Assembly: GCA_947374705.1 (NCBI GenBank)
Contig: CANCDA010000027.1
Span: 1 to 18,210, forward strand
Source of the DNA: Comamonadaceae bacterium
GTDB lineage: Bacteria > Pseudomonadota > Gammaproteobacteria > Burkholderiales > Burkholderiaceae_C
DNA length: 18,210 bases
Direction of reading: 5' to 3'
Every line of letters starts with the position of its first letter. Position 1 is the first letter of the stretch. A program made the translations under genes and the position numbers. The notes beneath the pieces are model-generated. The model worked only from the letters and a program-made list of their open reading frames with translations. It ran no database searches and had not been told where the DNA came from. This document shows positions 13,253-18,210 of this stretch, in pieces.

Positions 13253-15334
13253 ATGAACACCCTGTCCAAAACCCTCAACGCCTGGCTGGGCCGCAACGCC
13301 CTGTTAATGCAAGGCGCCGCCGCACCCCTGCTGGTCGTTGCGATTCTGGCCATGATGGTCTTGCCACTGCCCGCGTGGATGCTCGACATCTTTTTCACCC
13401 TCAACATCGCGGTCGCCCTGATGGTCATGATGGTGGCGGCCTACATGCTCAAGCCGCTGGACTTTGCGTCCTTCCCCTCGGTGCTGCTGCTCACCACGCT
13501 GATGCGCTTGTCGCTCAACGTGGCATCGACCCGCGTGGTGCTGCTCGAAGGCCACACCGGGCCCGGCGCCGCTGGTGCGGTGATCGAAGCCTTTGGCCAT
13601 TTCCTGATTGGCGGTAATTTCGCCGTGGGCTTGATTGTTTTTGCCATTCTGGTGGTCATCAATTTTGTGGTCGTCACCAAAGGGGCTGAGCGCATTGCAG
13701 AAGTCTCGGCCCGCTTTGCCCTGGACGCCATGCCTGGCAAACAAATGGCAGTCGATGCCGACTTGAGCGCGGGCACCATTGACGAGAAAGAAGCCAAGCG
13801 TCGCCGCGCCGAAGTGGCCGAAGAGGCTGATTTTTTTGGCTCCATGGATGGCGCCTCCAAATTCGTGCGGGGTGACGCCATGGCCGGCATGTTGATCTTG
13901 CTCATCAACGTGCTGGGTGGCTTTGCGGTGGGCGTCTTGCAACATGACCTGAGCGCCAGCCAGGCGGCCAACACCTACATCCTGCTCGCGGTCGGCGACG
14001 CGCTAGTCGCCCAAATTCCGGGCCTGCTGATTTCGGTGGCGGCGGCCATGGTGGTCTCGCGCGTGGGCAAGGAGCATGAGCTGGGCCGCCAGATCATTGA
14101 CCAGGTGCTTGTCTCGCCGCGCGTGCTGGGCATCACCGCCAGCGTGATTGGTGTGCTCGGCCTCATCCCCGGTATGCCGCATCTGGTTTTTCTCCTGATG
14201 GCCGCCCTGCTCGGCTACATCGCCTGGGTGTTCGCGCACAAGCCACCCGCCCCTGCGGTTGAAGAAGCGCCGCCCACCGCAAGCTCCGATGGCGAAGCCA
14301 GTTGGGACGATTTGCAGCCGGTCGATCAACTCGGCCTGGAACTGGGTTACCGGCTCATCACGTTGGTGGATAAAAACCGCCAAGGCGATCTGCTCACGCG
14401 CATCAAAGGCGTGCGCCGCAAGTTCGCGCAAGAGGTTGGTTTTTTGCCCCCAGCAGTGCATGTGCGCGACAACCTGGACTTGAAGCCCAGTGCCTACCGC
14501 ATCAGCTTGCGCGGTGTCATGGTGGGTGAGGGCGAGGCCTTCCCCGGCATGTACCTGGCCATCAACCCTGGTGGCATCACCACACCGCTGATCGGCACGG
14601 CCACCACCGACCCAGCCTTTGGCTTGCCCGCGCACTGGATCGATGAACGCCAAAAAGAAGCCGCGCAAATGGCCGGGTTTACCGTGGTTGATTCCGAGAC
14701 TGTGATGGCCACCCATTTGTCACACTTGATGCAAGTCCAGGCCGCGAAATTACTCAGTCGCACCGAGACCCAACAACTCGTTGAACACGTGAGCAAACTG
14801 GCCCCCAAGCTGATTGAAGAAGTGGTTCCCAAAATGGTTTCGATTGCCGTCTTCCAAAAAGTGCTGCAGCTTTTGCTGGAAGAATCGGTGCACATCCGCG
14901 ACATCCGAACCATCATCGAATCCATCGCCGAACACGCCACCACCGTCAGTGACCCGGCTGAACTTTCCCGCTGCGTGCGGGTGGCCTTGTCCCCGGCCAT
15001 CGTGCAGCAAATCTACGGCCCCACACGCGAGCTGGATGTGATGGCGATTGACCCGCCGCTGGAGCGCCTGCTGGTGCAAGCCCTGTCCAACGCCAACAGC
15101 CAAGCGCTGGACCCGGGCGTAGCCGACATGCTGACGCAAACCGCCGCCAGCTCGGCGATGCGGCAAGAAGAAATCGGCGTGCCCGCTTGCCTGCTGGTGC
15201 CCGACACGATCCGAAGCGCCATCGCACGCTTGGTGCGCCGGGCCGCGCCCCGGCTTCAAGTGCTGGGGCACAGCGAGATTCCCGACACCCACACCATTCG
15301 CATCGGCCCCGTCCTTAGAGGAGCAGCACCATGA
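13253..15334 (+). CDS. flhA: Flagellar export gate protein FlhA
   Basis: The product is 693 residues, matching E. coli FlhA (692). The N-terminal half (about residues 20-325) has the expected eight transmembrane helices. The FHIPEP family signature is present in SARFALDAMPGKQMAVDADL near residues 157-176, followed by a charged loop (DEKEAKRRRAEVAEEADFFG). The C-terminal cytoplasmic domain (about 365-693) forms the nonameric ring that docks chaperone-substrate complexes. FlhA is the ion-driven core of the flagellar type III export gate and works with FlhB. The start follows flhB by 10 bp with only a weak GGTG ribosome binding site, so coupling to flhB is likely. The end overlaps flhF by 4 bp. 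Confidence 0.97.
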   Translation: MNTLSKTLNAWLGRNALLMQGAAAPLLVVAILAMMVLPLPAWMLDIFFTLNIAVALMVMMVAAYMLKPLDFASFPSVLLLTTLMRLSLNVASTRVVLLEGHTGPGAAGAVIEAFGHFLIGGNFAVGLIVFAILVVINFVVVTKGAERIAEVSARFALDAMPGKQMAVDADLSAGTIDEKEAKRRRAEVAEEADFFGSMDGASKFVRGDAMAGMLILLINVLGGFAVGVLQHDLSASQAANTYILLAVGDALVAQIPGLLISVAAAMVVSRVGKEHELGRQIIDQVLVSPRVLGITASVIGVLGLIPGMPHLVFLLMAALLGYIAWVFAHKPPAPAVEEAPPTASSDGEASWDDLQPVDQLGLELGYRLITLVDKNRQGDLLTRIKGVRRKFAQEVGFLPPAVHVRDNLDLKPSAYRISLRGVMVGEGEAFPGMYLAINPGGITTPLIGTATTDPAFGLPAHWIDERQKEAAQMAGFTVVDSETVMATHLSHLMQVQAAKLLSRTETQQLVEHVSKLAPKLIEEVVPKMVSIAVFQKVLQLLLEESVHIRDIRTIIESIAEHATTVSDPAELSRCVRVALSPAIVQQIYGPTRELDVMAIDPPLERLLVQALSNANSQALDPGVADMLTQTAASSAMRQEEIGVPACLLVPDTIRSAIARLVRRAAPRLQVLGHSEIPDTHTIRIGPVLRGAAP

Positions 15335-16749
15335 ACATCCAACGCTTTTCTGCACTCACCTCACGCGAGGCACTGGCCAAGGCCCGCATGGCTTTTGGTG
15401 ACAACACCTTGATCCTGTCCAACCGGCAGACCGACACCGGCGTGGAGGTGCTGGCCGCCGCCGAGAATTCTTTTGCCGAAATGGACGTCCCCAGCCTGGC
15501 GAGCGCCAAGCCTATGGCCACGGCCGCGCCGCCTCGCCGCGGGGCATCCACCCACGCACCCAGCACCCAAGCCCTGGTGGAAGAAGATGCCGATCAACTC
15601 GCCATGAGCACCTTGTCCTTCCAGGACTATGTACGCGAGCGCATGCTCAAACGGCGGCATGATGAAAAAAAATCAGCCACATCAACCCCCACCGGCAACA
15701 CCGCCCAACGCAACACCGGCCAAGGCTCACCCGCGCTGAACGACGCAGCCCTGTCACGGCCCGTGCCCGACGGTCAAGCCGAAACCGCTCTCGCCGCCAA
15801 ACGCCTCAGCCCTGGCATTGCAGACGAACTGCAGGCCATGAAGGCCCTGATTGAAGACCGTTTCAACACCTTGACCTGGTTCGGACAAACCCAACAAAAC
15901 GCGACTCAATCGAACCTGATGTTCAAGCTGATACAGGCGGGCTTTTCCCCCAGCCTAACGCGTGCCTTGCTGGAAAAAATGCCGCAAGACACCGCTCTCA
16001 GCGCGGCCATCACATGGGCTACCGAGGTGCTGGAGCGCAACATCAAGACCGACGCGCAAACCCTGCCGCTCCAGGAAGAAGGCGGCATCTATGCCCTGGT
16101 CGGCGCCACAGGCGTGGGCAAAACCAGCACCGCCGCCAAGTTGGCCAGCCAGTGCGCCCGCCTTCACGGGCCCGCCAGCGTGGGCCTGATCACCATGGAC
16201 AGCTACCGCATGGGCGCGCACGAACAACTGCGCAACTACGGGCGCATGCTGGGCGTGGTGGCGCACCTGGCGCATGACCGCAGCGCCCTGCAAGACCTGT
16301 TGGGCCTGCTGGCCAATAAAAAAATGATCCTGATCGACACCGTAGGCATTGCCCCGCGCGACCCGCGCAAAAAAGACATGCTTGACGTGTTGGACTTGCC
16401 CCGCGTGAACCGCCTGCTCGTGCTCAATGCCGTGAGCCATGGCGACACGCTGGACGATGCCATCAGCGCTTTTCGCTCACGCGGTGTGGTGCAGGCGGTG
16501 CTGTCCAAGACGGACGAGGCCATCAAACTCGGCCCGGTGCTGGATGCCGTGATTCGCCATCAAATTAATTTGCGCGGCGTCACCACCGGCCAGCGCGTGC
16601 CCGAGGACTTTGAGCCCGCCAACGCGGCCAAGTTGATCAAACTGGCCATGCGCGCACCCGGTCGCTCAGCCTTTGATCCGCAAGCGACTGATCTGGGGTT
16701 TTTCTTCTCTCCCACCCGCGCACAAGCGATGGGAATGCGCCATGCTTAA
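15331..16749 (+). CDS. flhF: Flagellar placement SRP-type GTPase FlhF
   Basis: The product is 472 residues, longer than many FlhF proteins because of a low-complexity linker (about residues 55-160) between the N-terminal basic domain and the NG domain. The G domain shows the P-loop GATGVGKT (258-265), DSYRMGAHEQL (290-300), G3 as DTVG in DTVGIAPRD (336-344), G4-like SKTDEA (392-397) and VTTGQRVPEDFEPA near the end. FlhF is a membrane-associated GTPase that sets the site, and often the number, of polar flagella. Its usual partner is FlhG, whose place is taken here by the next gene. A strong AGAGGAG ribosome binding site lies 7 nt before the start, and the start overlaps flhA by 4 bp (ATGA). 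Its end overlaps the next gene by 8 bp. Confidence 0.95.
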   Translation: MNIQRFSALTSREALAKARMAFGDNTLILSNRQTDTGVEVLAAAENSFAEMDVPSLASAKPMATAAPPRRGASTHAPSTQALVEEDADQLAMSTLSFQDYVRERMLKRRHDEKKSATSTPTGNTAQRNTGQGSPALNDAALSRPVPDGQAETALAAKRLSPGIADELQAMKALIEDRFNTLTWFGQTQQNATQSNLMFKLIQAGFSPSLTRALLEKMPQDTALSAAITWATEVLERNIKTDAQTLPLQEEGGIYALVGATGVGKTSTAAKLASQCARLHGPASVGLITMDSYRMGAHEQLRNYGRMLGVVAHLAHDRSALQDLLGLLANKKMILIDTVGIAPRDPRKKDMLDVLDLPRVNRLLVLNAVSHGDTLDDAISAFRSRGVVQAVLSKTDEAIKLGPVLDAVIRHQINLRGVTTGQRVPEDFEPANAAKLIKLAMRAPGRSAFDPQATDLGFFFSPTRAQAMGMRHA

Positions 16750-17548
16750 TGCCAGCCTGCACCAGACCACGGGGTTCAACGAGCTGTTCACCCAGCCCGC
16801 GCAGCACGTCATCGTCATGGCCAGCAATGGCGATTGGCACGGCGAGCTGCCGCTGCTCTGGAACCTGTGCTCGGCCTGGTCGAGCATGGGCTACACCCTG
16901 GCCGTTCTCGATGCCACCACCACCGAGTCCGACCGCAACCCCGGTCTTCAACAACTGATGGACAACACCCGCCTGCCCACGGGCAGCGCATTCGATCACG
17001 TCAACTGGGCCATTGTTCCCGCTGCACTCGGGTTGACGCAACTCAGCGAGCACGCGTCGCCTAACGAAACGCCAACGCCTCTGCAAACCTTGAGCCACCT
17101 GTTCGAGAGCTACGAAATCATCGTGATTTATGCCAGCGCGCACAACCTGGCCGCTTGTCTGCCCGACACCGGCCTGGAGCCGCTGCTGCCCCTGTCCATC
17201 AACACCCTGTCCATCGTGCCCACCTACCAGGCCTTGAAGCACCTGATGCTCAAAGGCCACTTGCATGCCACCACCGTCACCGTGGTGGACACCTCCAACC
17301 CCATGGACATGCTGTCGGCCCAGCACGTGAACCAGCGCTTGCAGGACTGCGCCTTCAACTTTTTAGGGCAACACATCTCAACCCTCACAGCCCCCTCACA
17401 GCCGCTGGACGAACTCGCCACGGACGACATCAAAACCCTGGCCCTGCGCCTGCTAGAGCGCGCCGTCTCGGTGCGCCAAGACACCCTCACCCTCACGCGG
17501 ACAACTGCACCGCACCTTGCCCCCCCCTCTACCGCGAGGAAGCACTGA
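16742..17548 (+). CDS. FlhG/FleN-position protein, MinD/ParA-like but without a P-loop
   Basis: The product is 268 residues, about the size of FlhG (FleN/YlxH), and the gene lies between flhF and fliA where flhG is normally found. Parts look like the MinD/ParA fold. VIVMASNG near residues 23-30 sits where the first beta strand and P-loop belong, LAVLDATTTESDRNPGLQQL (53-72) matches the second strand region, and IVPAALG (91-97) and YEIIVIYA (124-131) match later strands. The deviant Walker A (KGGxGKT) is replaced by NGDWHGELP (29-37), and the DxGAG-type switch is absent (IYASAHN). It probably cannot bind ATP in the usual way. The start at 16742 overlaps flhF by 8 bp with a GGGA site upstream; an in-frame ATG at 16673 is less likely. 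The TGATG junction couples it to fliA. An unrelated protein cannot be excluded. Confidence 0.6.
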   Translation: MLNASLHQTTGFNELFTQPAQHVIVMASNGDWHGELPLLWNLCSAWSSMGYTLAVLDATTTESDRNPGLQQLMDNTRLPTGSAFDHVNWAIVPAALGLTQLSEHASPNETPTPLQTLSHLFESYEIIVIYASAHNLAACLPDTGLEPLLPLSINTLSIVPTYQALKHLMLKGHLHATTVTVVDTSNPMDMLSAQHVNQRLQDCAFNFLGQHISTLTAPSQPLDELATDDIKTLALRLLERAVSVRQDTLTLTRTTAPHLAPPSTARKH

Positions 17549-18210
17549 TGTACACCGACAAAGGCCAGCCCGACCGCAACGCCATGCTTCGCCAATACAT
17601 GCCTTTGGTGCAACGCATGGCCCACCACATGATGGCCAAGCTGCCGCCCAGCGTGCAGGTCGATGACCTGATCCAGGTCGGCTTGATGGGCTTGTCTGAA
17701 GCCTTGACGCGTTTTGAGGCGAGCCAGGGCGTGCAATTCGAAACCTTCGCCTCGCAACGCATTCGCGGTGCCATGCTCGACGAGCTGCGCGAGGGCGACT
17801 GGATGTCACGCGGCTCACGCAAGAGCCAAAAAGACATCGAAGTCGCCATGCGCCGACTGGAGCACCGCCTGGGCAGAACGCCGCGTGAATCCGAAATCGC
17901 CACCGAGCTGGGCATGAACTTGCCCGACTACCAAGAACTGCTGGGCAAGGTCAAAGGCACACAACTGGTTTACCTGGAAGACATGAGCGGTGACGACGGA
18001 GACGATAGTTTTTTAGATCGCCACACGGTGGACAGTGACGCCGACCCGCTGCACATGCTGCAAGACCAGCGCCTGCGCAGCGCGCTGATCGAGGCCATCA
18101 ACGGCCTGCCCGACCGAGAGAAATACATCATGAGCATGTACTACGAGCAGGACATGAACCTCAAGGAAATTGCTGCCGTTCTGGGCGTGACCGAATCCCG
18201 CATTTGCCAG
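17548..18210 (+). CDS. fliA: Flagellar sigma factor FliA (sigma-28), 3' end missing
   Basis: The first 221 codons lie in the window and the frame is open at the right edge. Full-length FliA is about 240 residues, so only some 15-25 residues are missing. Region 2 is clear: LVQRMAHHMMAKLPPSVQVD, then DLIQVGLMGLSEALTRFE (40-57) and FETFASQRIRGAMLDELREG (64-83), ending in DWMSR. Region 3 is seen as HRLGRTPRESEIATELGM (106-123). Region 4 starts at about 178 with LPDREKYIMSMYYEQDMNLKE, and the helix-turn-helix is cut at the edge. FliA directs RNA polymerase to late flagellar promoters and would read the two sigma-28-like sites noted in this window. A GAGGA ribosome binding site lies 7 nt upstream and the start overlaps the previous stop by one base. 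Confidence 0.96.
   Translation, partial: MYTDKGQPDRNAMLRQYMPLVQRMAHHMMAKLPPSVQVDDLIQVGLMGLSEALTRFEASQGVQFETFASQRIRGAMLDELREGDWMSRGSRKSQKDIEVAMRRLEHRLGRTPRESEIATELGMNLPDYQELLGKVKGTQLVYLEDMSGDDGDDSFLDRHTVDSDADPLHMLQDQRLRSALIEAINGLPDREKYIMSMYYEQDMNLKEIAAVLGVTESRICQ

Noticed and set aside
13304..13945. A 213-codon minus-strand frame inside flhA
   Set aside because: FlhA is conserved along its full length on the plus strand, and the antisense frame is a His/Gln/Gly-rich shadow.
16673..16741. Upstream in-frame start for the FlhG-like gene
   Set aside because: It would overlap flhF by 77 bp and adds residues with no family similarity. The ATG at 16742 gives a normal short overlap.

Overview
The window looks like chromosomal DNA of a betaproteobacterium of the order Burkholderiales, most likely family Comamonadaceae. 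This is inferred from the high GC content, a Bug/TctC-type periplasmic binding protein, a Liv-type ABC operon, and the gene order motA-motB-cheY-cheZ-flhB-flhA-flhF-(flhG-like)-fliA. No rRNA, tRNA, CRISPR array, insertion sequence or phage gene was seen. Nearly all of the window is coding.

Region 1 (about 1-5434, minus strand) is a branched-chain amino-acid-type (HAAT) ABC uptake operon, read livG, livF, substrate-binding protein, livH, livM. It is followed by the 5' part of a gamma-glutamyltransferase-like gene that runs off the left edge. The ATPase genes overlap by 4 bp, the permease genes overlap by 1 bp, and a small stem-loop sits between the binding-protein and permease genes. The LivF-type ATPase has arginine where the Walker A lysine is expected. 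The linked transferase has no signal peptide, so the substrate might be a gamma-glutamyl compound, but the sequence alone does not prove this.

Region 2 (5435-8996) starts with a divergent spacer carrying a spaced inverted repeat. It then holds a lone Bug-family periplasmic solute receptor on the plus strand and a convergent Rep/UvrD-type superfamily 1 helicase on the minus strand, whose stop codons are only 9 bp apart. The helicase and motA diverge from a 273-bp spacer. That spacer holds a FliA (sigma-28)-like promoter pointing away from motA, followed by a terminator-like hairpin. Together these could make a short RNA of about 65-70 nt.

Region 3 (8997-18210, plus strand) is a motility block. 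motA-motB encode the proton-driven stator. cheY-cheZ encode the response regulator and its phosphatase, with a sigma-28-like promoter ahead of cheY and a strong intrinsic terminator after cheZ. flhB-flhA-flhF-flhG-like-fliA form a tightly coupled export, placement and sigma-factor operon. The protein between flhF and fliA sits where FlhG/FleN (a MinD-like ATPase) is expected and resembles that fold, but it has lost the nucleotide-binding P-loop. This is the most unusual coding feature in the window. fliA runs off the right edge, and its product is the sigma factor that would read the two candidate sigma-28 promoters.
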